Assembly (NCBI GenBank): GCA_937916515.1
Contig: CALFSX010000081.1
Location: 1 to 45,018, forward strand
Source: an uncultured Planctomycetaceae bacterium
GTDB lineage: Bacteria; Planctomycetota; Planctomycetia; Planctomycetales; Planctomycetaceae
Reading direction: 5' to 3'
DNA: 45,018 nucleotides
The notes beneath the pieces were generated by a model. The model had not been told where the DNA came from. It made no database searches and was given only the letters and a program-made list of their open reading frames with translations. Below are positions 1 to 8,228 of the stretch, piece by piece (within the stretch, counting starts at the first letter, position 1; each line of letters starts with the position of its first letter). The position numbers and the translations under genes were made by a program.

Positions 1-30
1 GACCATGACCATGACCATGACGAGCATTAA
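1..30 (+). CDS. C-terminal tail of an upstream gene, Asp/His-rich (partial)
   Basis: The first 27 bases read in frame as alternating Asp and His codons ending Glu-His, followed by TAA at 28-30. Alternating D/H tails are typical of proteins that bind zinc or other divalent metals, such as ABC solute-binding proteins, cation-diffusion transporters and metallochaperones. The next gene is a metal permease and the one after it a His-rich exported protein, so a metal role fits. The rest of the gene lies outside the window and the family cannot be named. Confidence 0.6.
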   Translation, partial: DHDHDHDEH

Positions 31-138
31 ATGCACAGGCATGGAGAAGCCATTTATCTCGCCACTCACGCAAGACTTCGTCCGTTGGACGTGCGGTTAA
101 ACGATACTCCCCGGCGCGCCCTAAAAAGAAACTCAACC

Positions 139-1671
139 ATGCTTTCGACATTCCTTTTCGGCTTTGCCGTTCGCTTTGCTCAATCACTCGCTCAGGCGGC
201 TCCGTTCATTCTGACGGGCTTCTTCATCGCCGCCGTTTTTCGACGCTTCCTGGGCTACGAGAAAACTCGGCAACTGTTTGGCGGGTCAGAAATGGCGGCG
301 TTGTTCAAGGCGTGGCTGATCGGCATGTTGCTGCCGGTGTGCTCACTGGGTGTAATTCCGGTCATCGTTGAACTGCGGCGTGCCGGCATTAAGGGCGGAA
401 CCATTCTAGCGTTCGCAATGTCCGCTCCGCTGTTCAACCCGCTATCACTGTTGTACGGCCTGACGCTCAGCGAACCGATCGCCATTCTATCGTTTGCAGG
501 ATGTTCGCTGGTGATCGTGGCGGTGGTGGGCATGGTTTGGGATCGCGTGTTTCCTGACAGTCAGATGACCGGCGTTGCGGACGAATCCGTGCATCACGGA
601 ATTCGTCGTATGGTGGCGCTGGGAACGTCGGCGGGGAAATCGGCGACCGGTCATTCGCTGATGCTGGTAGCCTGTGGTTTGATCGGCGTCGGATTGTTGG
701 GAGCCATCATTCCTCACGCGTCGCTGCAACATCACTTCAATCATGATCAACCGCTGGCTCAGCTAAAGATGGCGGCTTTAGGAATTCCGGTGTATGCGAC
801 TCCTATGTTGGCGATGTCGCAGATGGGGATGATGTTTCAGCACGCCAATTCCATCGGAGCCGCCTTTGTGCTGCTGACGTTGGGAGCCGGCATGAACATG
901 GGACTCGTCGTGTGGATGATCGGCCAATACGGCGTCAAACGCAGTGGTGTCTGGATGAGTCTGCTGCTGGTGGTGGTGATCGGTTTGGGCTACGCCGTCG
1001 ATAAGCCACTGTTTCCGAAGGATATTGATCCCGCGAATCATACTCACGCCTTCGACATTTACGGCCAGCCGTTTTCCGGTTCCGGAAGTTTCGCCACACT
1101 GGCCAATCAATCGGCGGAGAAACTCAACCGCGACATTCTGCCTTATGAATGGTACAGCCTGGAGCTGCTGGCACTGTTGATGGTCGCCGGGATTGTTGTT
1201 CGACTGGCCGATCGCAACGGACGTCTGGAAACGTGGGTCGCTCAGGTGCCCGAACCGACCGAATCTGGCAGCATGGATATCGTGGTGCCTCCGACCGTGC
1301 TGGGCGGACTGGCTTTGGTCGGTCTGGTGATCTTTAGCGCCGTCGGTTGTTACTCCTATTACCCGCCAGCCAGCGAAGTGTTCGAGGAGATTCATATCGC
1401 CAAAGGAGAAGCCCTGAGCGCTGGTATGTCGGGCGACGTGACTCACGCGGAATACTGGATCGACGTGTATCAGGAATGGACGCGAAAACTGGAAGTCGGC
1501 ACGTTTCTTCGCACGGGCGAGGTCACGGATTACCAGCGCTGGAAAGCTCGTCTGGTACGTGAACATCTGGAAATGCTGAAACACAGCGTGCAAGACGGCG
1601 AACACGAGGAAGCTCGCGCGTGGGTGGCAAAGGTCCAACGCAGCCACAACCGGATGAAGGACGCGTTTTGA
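139..1671 (+). CDS. DUF318/ArsP-like metal permease (SO_0444 Cu/Zn efflux type)
   Basis: A 510-aa polytopic inner-membrane protein. The ATG at 139 is chosen over an in-frame ATG at 31 because the extra 36 residues are polar and unlike a membrane N-terminus. Hydrophobic segments fill residues 1-320. The conserved half-motif CSLGVIPV sits near residues 68-75, followed by a serine/asparagine-rich SAPLFNPLSLLYG segment, both typical of the DUF318 permease family. A further membrane segment lies near residue 430 and a charged, helical 90-residue tail ends the protein. Family members export arsenicals or Cu/Zn. Here the Asp/His tail encoded just upstream and the His-rich exported protein downstream favour zinc or copper. 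Substrate and direction are inference. A palindromic repeat begins three bases after the stop. Confidence 0.8.
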   Translation: MLSTFLFGFAVRFAQSLAQAAPFILTGFFIAAVFRRFLGYEKTRQLFGGSEMAALFKAWLIGMLLPVCSLGVIPVIVELRRAGIKGGTILAFAMSAPLFNPLSLLYGLTLSEPIAILSFAGCSLVIVAVVGMVWDRVFPDSQMTGVADESVHHGIRRMVALGTSAGKSATGHSLMLVACGLIGVGLLGAIIPHASLQHHFNHDQPLAQLKMAALGIPVYATPMLAMSQMGMMFQHANSIGAAFVLLTLGAGMNMGLVVWMIGQYGVKRSGVWMSLLLVVVIGLGYAVDKPLFPKDIDPANHTHAFDIYGQPFSGSGSFATLANQSAEKLNRDILPYEWYSLELLALLMVAGIVVRLADRNGRLETWVAQVPEPTESGSMDIVVPPTVLGGLALVGLVIFSAVGCYSYYPPASEVFEEIHIAKGEALSAGMSGDVTHAEYWIDVYQEWTRKLEVGTFLRTGEVTDYQRWKARLVREHLEMLKHSVQDGEHEEARAWVAKVQRSHNRMKDAF

Positions 1672-1673
1672 AA

Positions 1674-1704
1674 TTTGGAGTGCTTCGACTTGTCGAAGCT
1701 TTCC
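1674..1704. repeat. Dispersed palindromic repeat, copy A
   Basis: This 30-31 bp segment matches 15449-15479 at 28 of its first 30 positions. It contains a perfect 8-bp inverted repeat, GCTTCGAC-TT-GTCGAAGC (1682-1699). It begins three bases after the permease stop codon, a usual place for REP-like elements or for hairpins that terminate or stabilise a transcript. There is no long T run after it. Confidence 0.6.
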
Positions 1705-1974
1705 CTTTGTGGAGGCAGTGACGATCGATTTGGTGTGACCACATCGAGACAGAGTGGCCACCAGTTCTATTAGGGCACATCGACTGCCGGAGGAAGCTGA
1801 CGGATGTGTATTCATTTTTAGAAACAGCCGGTTCAAACCTTCGGACGGCTTTGGCAGTCCGTTTGATGTTCAAACATAGCCATCGCGGCAGAAATCGTCT
1901 GCGTGCGGCCCGCTGGGCACGCGGTAAAACGTACACCTTTCAAATTTCATCTTATTCAGACAGGATTAAACTCG
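1705..1974. other. Intergenic leader of the AztD-like gene
   Basis: This is non-coding spacer between the permease and the exported propeller gene (the full gap is 1672-1974). Besides repeat copy A, I see only a plausible ribosome-binding AGGA about ten bases before the ATG at 1975. I could not recognise a Zur-box-like dyad. Short ORFs here have no protein-like composition. Confidence 0.4.
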
Positions 1975-3369
1975 ATGACTTTCTACTTACGACCACTTAA
2001 GGCCTGCCTCATGTTGGCTACGGTTTTTTGGTTTTCGGCGCTGGTAGCATCATCGGCGGACGCTCAAACAGTTCGCTCCAAAACGATGATGCGCGTGTTC
2101 TGGCAGGACCGAGACCCCGATCAATTGTCGTGGGCCAACATCACGTTAACCGACAAGTGGGACATTAAACGCGGCTGGATTCAGGGATTTCCGAAACTGG
2201 ATGCCGAGAAACAGGATCTGGTGCAAATGAAAGCCAACAACGGCATCCTGGTAGTCGGCGTGCGCGATCACGACGATGGCAAGTTTCAAAGCGGGTGGGT
2301 ATCCGTCGATGCCGGCGTGTTCGAAGAGCCTCACGGCAATCACAGTCATTGGAAGTACAGCAGTGATCCCAAAGTTACCGGAATGACGCTGGATACGGAT
2401 CAGGGCAACCCCGCTCACTTGTATGTTTACGACAATAACTTTTATCTCGCGAACGACCAGAAGAATGGGTTTACTCGATTGCAGCCGATGCTGTTGAAGC
2501 AACCGGCGTCGGCGGCGAGGAGTGCGAAGTTCTTCCCGGGTGGAGGAAGTCACATCACGCTGGCGGCTGTCAACAATACTGTCGCCTACGGCAGTTGGAT
2601 TGACGGTGGCGGTCCGAATGCGGGACGTGTGGACGTGGTTTCGTTGTTGCAAACCGGGGAAGCGAAAATTGCCTATTCTTTCTCGTTGCCCAGCGGAGTC
2701 ATTCACGGGGCGACGCAGAATTCCGGCAAGGTTTTCTTTGCGCCGGCGGATGGCATTTGCTGGGTGAATGCGGACCAGACGTTTCAGAAGTCTGCGGAAA
2801 CTGTTCAGGTAAACCACCTCTCGCTGGGGCAGGACGAAGAGAGCGACAAGCCGCTGCGCACAGGAGCGTTCGCCAGTGAACAGAATTGGGTGCTATGTAC
2901 AACGGGCAAAGGCGACCAGTCGTCGCTGTGTCTGATTAACGCGCAGGCGGCTCAACCGACAGTCGTGAAGGTGCAGATTCCGGTGGCCGATGGCCTGCGT
3001 CTGACAACTCCCGAAACCGTTCTTTCGTTGGGCAATCGCTATGCGTTTCTGTTTCAGGATCGCACGGACGGCGATAGTGAGGTTCAGGAATACTTAACGG
3101 TTCTGGAGCTGGACCCGAACCGTGATCGCGATTTCAGCGATGCGAAGTTGAAGACAACAATTCCGGTGGGAGCCAGTAAGGTGGATGGCCACCACGGTCA
3201 CCACGCCATAGCCTTTGACGCTTATGGCCGGCATGCGGTGTTTACTGAACCGGGGACTGGCGTCATCAACGTTCTGTCGTTAAAGGGCATGAACGTGGTC
3301 GCTCGCTTCAAGGTCGGCGGTTCTCCGGACAGTGTTGTCGTCGTCGGCGCGCCGGAGCATTTTCATTGA
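1975..3369 (+). CDS. Exported His-rich beta-propeller, possible AztD-like zinc metallochaperone
   Basis: A 464-aa protein starting at ATG 1975; the in-frame ATG at 1903 would place 24 polar residues before an obvious Sec signal peptide that ends ADAQ near residue 31. The mature part has repeated short beta-strand blades, and the C-terminal third contains a YVTN-like segment (GVINVLSLKGMNVVARFKVG) just after a cluster of histidines, GHHGHHA. A second cluster, HGNHSHW, lies near residue 120. The periplasmic zinc chaperone AztD is a beta-propeller with histidine-rich metal sites, and the neighbouring metal permease and Asp/His tail agree with such a role. I infer periplasmic metal binding or delivery. 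The AztD assignment is not proven; another YVTN-type propeller is the alternative. Confidence 0.6.
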   Translation: MTFYLRPLKACLMLATVFWFSALVASSADAQTVRSKTMMRVFWQDRDPDQLSWANITLTDKWDIKRGWIQGFPKLDAEKQDLVQMKANNGILVVGVRDHDDGKFQSGWVSVDAGVFEEPHGNHSHWKYSSDPKVTGMTLDTDQGNPAHLYVYDNNFYLANDQKNGFTRLQPMLLKQPASAARSAKFFPGGGSHITLAAVNNTVAYGSWIDGGGPNAGRVDVVSLLQTGEAKIAYSFSLPSGVIHGATQNSGKVFFAPADGICWVNADQTFQKSAETVQVNHLSLGQDEESDKPLRTGAFASEQNWVLCTTGKGDQSSLCLINAQAAQPTVVKVQIPVADGLRLTTPETVLSLGNRYAFLFQDRTDGDSEVQEYLTVLELDPNRDRDFSDAKLKTTIPVGASKVDGHHGHHAIAFDAYGRHAVFTEPGTGVINVLSLKGMNVVARFKVGGSPDSVVVVGAPEHFH

Positions 3370-4029
3370 TTCAGATCGACGTGTTCGTAGGCCCAAATGG
3401 TGCCGCCGTCCTGTTGCATTTTGGCTTTGCCTATTGGATCCGTTCAGTGTTTTCCACGTTTGAGGAGTGGAGGTAACTTCGTAAATGGAAGTGGGAGTTT
3501 CCTGTTAGCGTCTCACGTCGATTGGCAAAACGTTCTTTGGCCGAACGATGCGGGCATGTGTCGCTCAACTGTTTCTTTGCATTGTTACGTGCGAATCGTC
3601 CATTCTCTTACACACGTTTTCTATCGATGATTTGAATAGATCTGGTTTTATCGATCGTTCTTATGGTGCAGTTTCACTTCCTGTGCCATCTGTTTATTCG
3701 CAATTAACTTGACCAGAACTCTCAGTCGAGATTAGTTTGACACGAACTGCTTTCTGTAAGGTAAGTTCTGATGGATCGTCATACCGTCATTCGAATTTCT
3801 ATTTTGGCATTTTGGCAAGCGTTCCGGTGCATTGCTCGGGGAAACTCTGGCTGCGGCGTTGATTACAGGGAGCTTTGCGTCCTTTGCAGGGTGCCACCCT
3901 TGAATGAGTATTCCGCAGGAAGGCTGATTCAGTTTTCTTAACTTTCTTTTGTGTCCCAACCTTGCCGACTGACTACTTCAAGCTTGAATCGTTTCCAATC
4001 TTTTAGATAGGAATGAGGGTGCCGTTTTT
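3370..4029. other. 660-bp intergenic region without a convincing gene
   Basis: The region is AT-richer than its neighbours. It holds two short ORFs (3397-3630 plus, 3732-3959 minus) whose translations lack domain-like or signal sequences, so I do not call them. A possible Shine-Dalgarno sequence, GAGGG, lies about ten bases before the ATG at 4030. No RNA gene or strong hairpin was recognised. The promoter of the DUF1559 gene presumably lies here. Confidence 0.4.
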
Positions 4030-5115
4030 ATGAATAAGCAAACACAAAAGTTTTTGAAGCAACGATCGAAGCGAGCCGCGTTTACTTTAATTGAGTTGCT
4101 TGTTGTTATCGCCATCATTGGCGTGCTCGTAAGTCTGCTATTGCCAGCCGTTCAGCAGGCCCGTGAATCGGCTCGTCAGACTCAATGTAAGAATAATTTG
4201 AAACAGATTGCACTGGCACTTCATTCTTTTCATGATTCTCGCGGTGCGTTTCCTCCTGCTCGACTAATCATGAATGGCGTGATTCCTCTTAATGACTTTG
4301 GAACGGTGCTTGGTGCGGATGAACCATCATGGCTTGTTCATATTATGCCATTTCTGGAACGCGCCAACGAAGCAGCGGAGTGGGACGTCTATACGCCGTT
4401 TGGAGCACATTCCGAGGCGGCGCGTTCGCGGTTTCTGACGACGTATCTGTGTCCTACAAGGCATTCAGCCAGCAACGCCGTGAGTCCTGACTCTGTCACT
4501 CAGATTAGGTTTGCATGCGGCTGTGAGACACCGCGACAGGTCATTCCTGGCGGAGCGATTAGTGACTATGCGGCTTGCATGGGTGATCCATCGCCGGGGT
4601 CTCGAGGTTTTCCGGATGATTTTTACTGGGGAGGCAAAGGAACGGGCGTATTGATTGCCGGAGTTCCCAAAAGCAGCCGCTTAGTGACTCTGGAGGGGAC
4701 GGCGCGTTTCGTTGACCCATTCAATGAATCGTCGGGGCTTGTTCCTGCTGATGTTTGGAATGATTGGGACGGAAAAATACGGATCAATGATGTTACCGAT
4801 GGAACATCAAACACACTGCTTGCGGGGGAAATGCATGTGCCGCGTGGCAAGCTGAGTGTCGCTCCTTTTAACGGTCCTGCTTACTACGGACGATCGTTCG
4901 TTCACTTTTCTCGAATTGCAGGTCCTGGCGTGCCGTTAGCGCACGGGCCAGATGACGATCGAGCCAGCAACTATTCTTTCGGATCGAATCATCCGGGGGG
5001 AGTTCAGTTTGCACTCGCCGATGGCAGCGTGAGGCAGATTTCAACATCGATCGGCTCAAGGCTGATTGGTCGACTGGCAAATCGGTCGGACGGTGTTGAG
5101 GTGTCCAAATTTTAA
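4030..5115 (+). CDS. DUF1559 pseudopilin-like protein (copy 1)
   Basis: A 361-aa protein with a type IV pilin/T2SS-pseudopilin N-terminus: a basic leader, then A17-F18-T-L-I-E22, with the usual Glu at mature position 5, and a hydrophobic helix to about residue 42. It continues with the family signature [18 protein letters not shown] and ends with LADGSVR near residue 335. DUF1559 proteins are hugely expanded in planctomycetes. They are thought to be processed by prepilin peptidase and exposed at the cell surface, but their function is not established. The residue before the cleavage site is Ala rather than the canonical Gly found in copy 2. A lipoprotein gene follows after 232 bp, forming a pair also seen at 17295-18865. 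Confidence 0.93.
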   Translation: MNKQTQKFLKQRSKRAAFTLIELLVVIAIIGVLVSLLLPAVQQARESARQTQCKNNLKQIALALHSFHDSRGAFPPARLIMNGVIPLNDFGTVLGADEPSWLVHIMPFLERANEAAEWDVYTPFGAHSEAARSRFLTTYLCPTRHSASNAVSPDSVTQIRFACGCETPRQVIPGGAISDYAACMGDPSPGSRGFPDDFYWGGKGTGVLIAGVPKSSRLVTLEGTARFVDPFNESSGLVPADVWNDWDGKIRINDVTDGTSNTLLAGEMHVPRGKLSVAPFNGPAYYGRSFVHFSRIAGPGVPLAHGPDDDRASNYSFGSNHPGGVQFALADGSVRQISTSIGSRLIGRLANRSDGVEVSKF

Positions 5116-5347
5116 TACGGCTGGAAGCTGATAGTCCCGCATCTTGCAGCCGCTCGTTGGTTGAGGCTTTTGTATTGCAAGGATGATTTGCTTCCCGGCA
5201 TCTGGCTGTTGCGAGCAGTCTTGTGGCCAGCAGCGTCGAACCTGTGTTGCCCGTTCCGGAATTTTTTGGCGCAATTTCTAAACAGTTATTCGTCAGTGGC
5301 AATCTCGGTAACGAGTCGTTTTGTAGACAATTTGTCAGGGTTGAAGT

Positions 5348-5767
5348 ATGAGGCGCCTTCCATTTATTCTGCTGGTTACATTGGTGCTGATGGGATGCGG
5401 TGATTCTCGGTTAAAGACTGTGCCAGTAAGCGGGAAAGTGGTGTTCCCTGATGGAAGTCCTGCACGTACTGGAACAATCGAATTCGAATCCAGGGACTTC
5501 CCAATTACTGCAACGGGGCAAATTAGCCCTGATGGAAGTTTTGTGCTTGGCACATATGAATCAAATGATGGAGCTGTTGCTGGATTCCATCAGGTGATTA
5601 TTCTGCAGATGGTGATCAACGACGGCACGATCAACCACTCAATGGATCATGGCAAGATGGTGGATCCGAAGTTCGCCACATATGGGCTTTCCGGTCTGAA
5701 CGTCATGGTTGATCGTGAAAAAGAAAATTATCTGGTGATCGAAGTCACTTCCGTCACAAAGAAGTAA
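5348..5767 (+). CDS. Small lipoprotein with carboxypeptidase-regulatory-like fold
   Basis: A 139-aa protein with a lipoprotein signal peptide (lipobox LMGC, acylated Cys17). The body starts VSGKVVFPDGSPA and continues with short strands, a pattern of transthyretin/carboxypeptidase regulatory-like domains common in planctomycete lipoproteins. An AGGG Shine-Dalgarno sequence lies about seven bases before the ATG. It probably sits in the outer or inner membrane facing the periplasm. It lies downstream of a DUF1559 gene; the second DUF1559 gene has a similar lipoprotein on its other side, suggesting the two protein types work together. The specific function is unknown. Confidence 0.8.
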   Translation: MRRLPFILLVTLVLMGCGDSRLKTVPVSGKVVFPDGSPARTGTIEFESRDFPITATGQISPDGSFVLGTYESNDGAVAGFHQVIILQMVINDGTINHSMDHGKMVDPKFATYGLSGLNVMVDREKENYLVIEVTSVTKK

Positions 5768-5946
5768 GCAAAACCTCAACAGTTAAAGACGCGCGTAAGC
5801 GCACCAAAAGCTGTGTCGTTGAGTGCCGGTCCTGGTTCTAGTCCGGGGCGTTGCCGGGGGCTTGGGGTACAGCTAAGTCTGCGTAGTGCCATCGATGGAG
5901 CGATGCCTGTCTTGTGCGCGGGAAGGCTGGTCGCTGGCTGATTTGT

Positions 5947-6963
5947 TTAGTGCAGTGTCAACTGAAACACCGTGCCTTCTTCGGTTTTAGCGAATAGGGA
6001 AGTCTGCGCAATGGCGGTGCTGACTTTTAGTTGGGCGAGTGCTGGGTATGAGCCGCTGCCAACGCTAGAAATCGATGTTATTGCGGGAAGCTCGCCGTCT
6101 GTTTCGGGGGAAATTGTTGGTGATGCAAGACAGCGATATAGCTTGCGATTAACGTGTCCCATCGCGTCCAGTCGGGCGATGGGTTCCTGTCCCAGATAGC
6201 AACCTTTGGTGTAGCAGATGGTCTGAGCAACTCGATCGACTTCCGGGGCGAGGTTTGCGTCTGTGACGTCGATTCCAACTTGCGGAAAGCCTTCCATGAT
6301 TCGTTGGTGATGGAACACTGCAGAGCCTGCGGGCGTGGCGACAGCGGTTAGCGAATTCCACACGGTGACGCTGGCAGCGGAATTCACAGAAATAAACGCG
6401 ACCGGCTGGCTGTTCCATTCGGTGGTGAACAGCGTTGCGGTATCGTTGAAACTGCAGCCGTGTTGTTTGTTTGCCGGCACTGGTAGGTCAGTTTTTGACA
6501 ATGTCTCAAAGGTGGCTGGCCCCATGATGGCAAAAGTGGCGGTGGGCGTTTCTTCGGCGACGATCGAAACGTCTTCTGTGATGATGTAGCGGTTCAGGTG
6601 TTTCAGGATTGCGTCCTGGTTGCCGGGTAGCATCATGATTTCAATGGCGTTGTCTGTGGCCAATAGGTAACCGTGAGCCAGAATTTTTGCCTTTACGTCT
6701 GTGAAAAATGCTTCACAGACATCGCCCGGCTGCATTGCCTTAATGTTGTTGGTGCAGAAGTTGTGCAAAAATTTGGCTCGATCAGTCCCGGTCGCCACGA
6801 TGCGAATCATGTCGCCAACCGGGCAAACCACTGCGGAGTCTGAAAGTGCGATTGCTTCGTCTGCCAGACTGTTGAAGTGGTCAACGTGTGTGGCCCCAGA
6901 ATCGTCTGTGGTCAGGTATGCGTTAAGTGTTTTGAACGCGTTCAGTAGGTCGGAAGGAAACAT
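5947..6963 (-). CDS. ygfZ: YgfZ/GcvT-like folate-binding protein
   Basis: A 338-aa cytoplasmic protein of the YgfZ/GcvT family. The diagnostic motif KGCYLGQE lies at residues 253-260, with its conserved cysteine at 255, followed by a typical ARLDAMGHVNRKL segment. YgfZ proteins bind folate and support assembly or repair of certain Fe-S enzymes, including tRNA-thiolating MiaB; that role is family knowledge. The ATG at 6963 is preferred to a TTG two codons earlier. The gene follows the DUF6807 gene after 56 bp on the same strand, so the two are probably cotranscribed, although no functional link is obvious. No clear terminator is seen between its stop and the lipoprotein gene that faces it. Confidence 0.85.
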   Translation of the reverse strand: MFPSDLLNAFKTLNAYLTTDDSGATHVDHFNSLADEAIALSDSAVVCPVGDMIRIVATGTDRAKFLHNFCTNNIKAMQPGDVCEAFFTDVKAKILAHGYLLATDNAIEIMMLPGNQDAILKHLNRYIITEDVSIVAEETPTATFAIMGPATFETLSKTDLPVPANKQHGCSFNDTATLFTTEWNSQPVAFISVNSAASVTVWNSLTAVATPAGSAVFHHQRIMEGFPQVGIDVTDANLAPEVDRVAQTICYTKGCYLGQEPIARLDAMGHVNRKLYRCLASPTISPETDGELPAITSISSVGSGSYPALAQLKVSTAIAQTSLFAKTEEGTVFQLTLH

Positions 6964-7019
6964 GAGCAATCGTTAAGAATAGAAGAATCGTGGGGCGGTG
7001 AACTTTGTTGTCGGTCAGG

Positions 7020-8012
7020 TCAGTGTTTGGCGGTAACTTGAGACACGAAGTCTTTGTAGAGTTCGTCCAGCGGAACGGAGGTCGCGGATCCCTGGTGGAT
7101 GACAAGCCGATAGTTAAGAATTGTTGGAATGGTGTTGCTGACGGGCACCGGGGTTCGTCCCGGATAGACGGCGTTTTGCATGCTGCGTTTGCGACGGAGG
7201 ATCCAGAGGTTTGATTCGCCGGGGTTGGTTGGGTGAGTCATCATGGTCACGCCTGAGGTTTCGTTGGAGATATCCAGCCATGGGCCGGCAGAGATGGCCT
7301 CAGTTGTGGGTTCGGTCTCCATATTCAGGGAAACAAAGTGCTGAGCCGGAGATAGCTTAATTCTCGGCGAAAAGCCGCCATAGCCTTTGTCGTCTTCCGA
7401 CCCGCCGATTTTTACGTCCGGCAGCAGCGCCAGCAGTTCGATTCTGAAGTCGATTGTGCGATAGTTGGGGGCAGCGGAAGAAATGGTGACTTCAGTGCGT
7501 TCGGCAACGATTGGCATTTGCTTCTGGTTGGCGTCCAGCAGTTGAGGTGACGTCCAGTGGACGGTGCAGCCAAGGATCACGCTTCCGTCGGGCAACAGAG
7601 TCGAGCTGCTGTCCTGGGTTTTCCAGGCAAAGTCTTTGCATAACCATGGATCGCCGATTTTTCGATCACCCACCCAGACCTGATGCCAAGCCCAAAAGAT
7701 TCCTCGATGGTGAAGATGGTCGTCCGGAAAGTCTTCTGTGATGACGTTTCCGTTCAGGTCGTACAAAGGATGGATGTAGTTTGAGCGAGGATGTTTTCCG
7801 TTCAGCGACCGGGTTTGCAGCTGGTATTGAAGGACAGGCTGATCGCCCTGCAGCACCAGAATTCCGTCGGCATTCTGTTCTGCAGAAAGGCCAGACGGAA
7901 TTTTCTGGGCGAGCGCGGACGAATTGATGGCCACGGATATCAGGGCAATCGCCAGAATTTGTAGCGTGAGAAAAGCATTGATCCAGAGTTTTGGGGCGTT
8001 TTGAAGGTTCAA
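7020..8012 (-). CDS. Exported DUF6807 (PmoA-like) protein
   Basis: A 330-aa protein with a signal peptide (hydrophobic core 12-30, cleavage after ALA near 35). The family's histidine-rich motif DDHLHHRG lies at residues 97-104, followed by IFWAWH, and a later TMMTHPTNPG segment is also typical. The start is TTG at 8012, supported by a GAGGTG Shine-Dalgarno sequence about five bases upstream and the absence of any Met in the signal peptide. DUF6807 proteins are abundant in planctomycetes and often annotated 'PmoA family', but they are not methane monooxygenase subunits. A role in carbohydrate catabolism is often suspected from genome context elsewhere and is not shown here. It leads a probable two-gene unit with the YgfZ-like gene. 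Confidence 0.85.
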   Translation of the reverse strand: MNLQNAPKLWINAFLTLQILAIALISVAINSSALAQKIPSGLSAEQNADGILVLQGDQPVLQYQLQTRSLNGKHPRSNYIHPLYDLNGNVITEDFPDDHLHHRGIFWAWHQVWVGDRKIGDPWLCKDFAWKTQDSSSTLLPDGSVILGCTVHWTSPQLLDANQKQMPIVAERTEVTISSAAPNYRTIDFRIELLALLPDVKIGGSEDDKGYGGFSPRIKLSPAQHFVSLNMETEPTTEAISAGPWLDISNETSGVTMMTHPTNPGESNLWILRRKRSMQNAVYPGRTPVPVSNTIPTILNYRLVIHQGSATSVPLDELYKDFVSQVTAKH

Positions 8013-8228
8013 GCCGTCACCTCGTTGGGGGTGTGTTCAATGCGTGGTAAGTTTCGCAACAGGCGATTTTGGGCGTGGTTGGTAAAGTCGTTCGTATGCG
8101 GCTTGTGGCTGGGCTTCCAGCTGCAAGTGTCAGGCGAGTAGCCTGTTTGAGGACTTTCTGCTTCGCTGTTGATCAGGGATCGCGTCTTAGCTTTCGTTTT
8201 TATTGACCTGAATACATCGTACTAACTC

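Noticed and set aside
778-1836. 352-aa minus-strand ORF opposite the permease gene
   Set aside because: It is antisense to a well-supported membrane protein; its translation is His/Arg/Gln-rich without domains, as expected from the complementary strand.
1824-1840. T-loop-like GGTTCAAACC, possible tRNA
   Set aside because: No matching acceptor, anticodon or D arms could be found around it.
2146-2817. 223-aa minus-strand ORF opposite the exported propeller
   Set aside because: Antisense shadow with no signal peptide or motif.
7020-8012. Methane monooxygenase subunit (from the name PmoA)
   Set aside because: The protein is a soluble exported DUF6807 protein with no membrane helices beyond the signal; the name is an annotation tradition.
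8013-8228. preQ1 riboswitch before tgt
   Set aside because: I looked for the conserved preQ1-I core and A-rich tail and did not find them.
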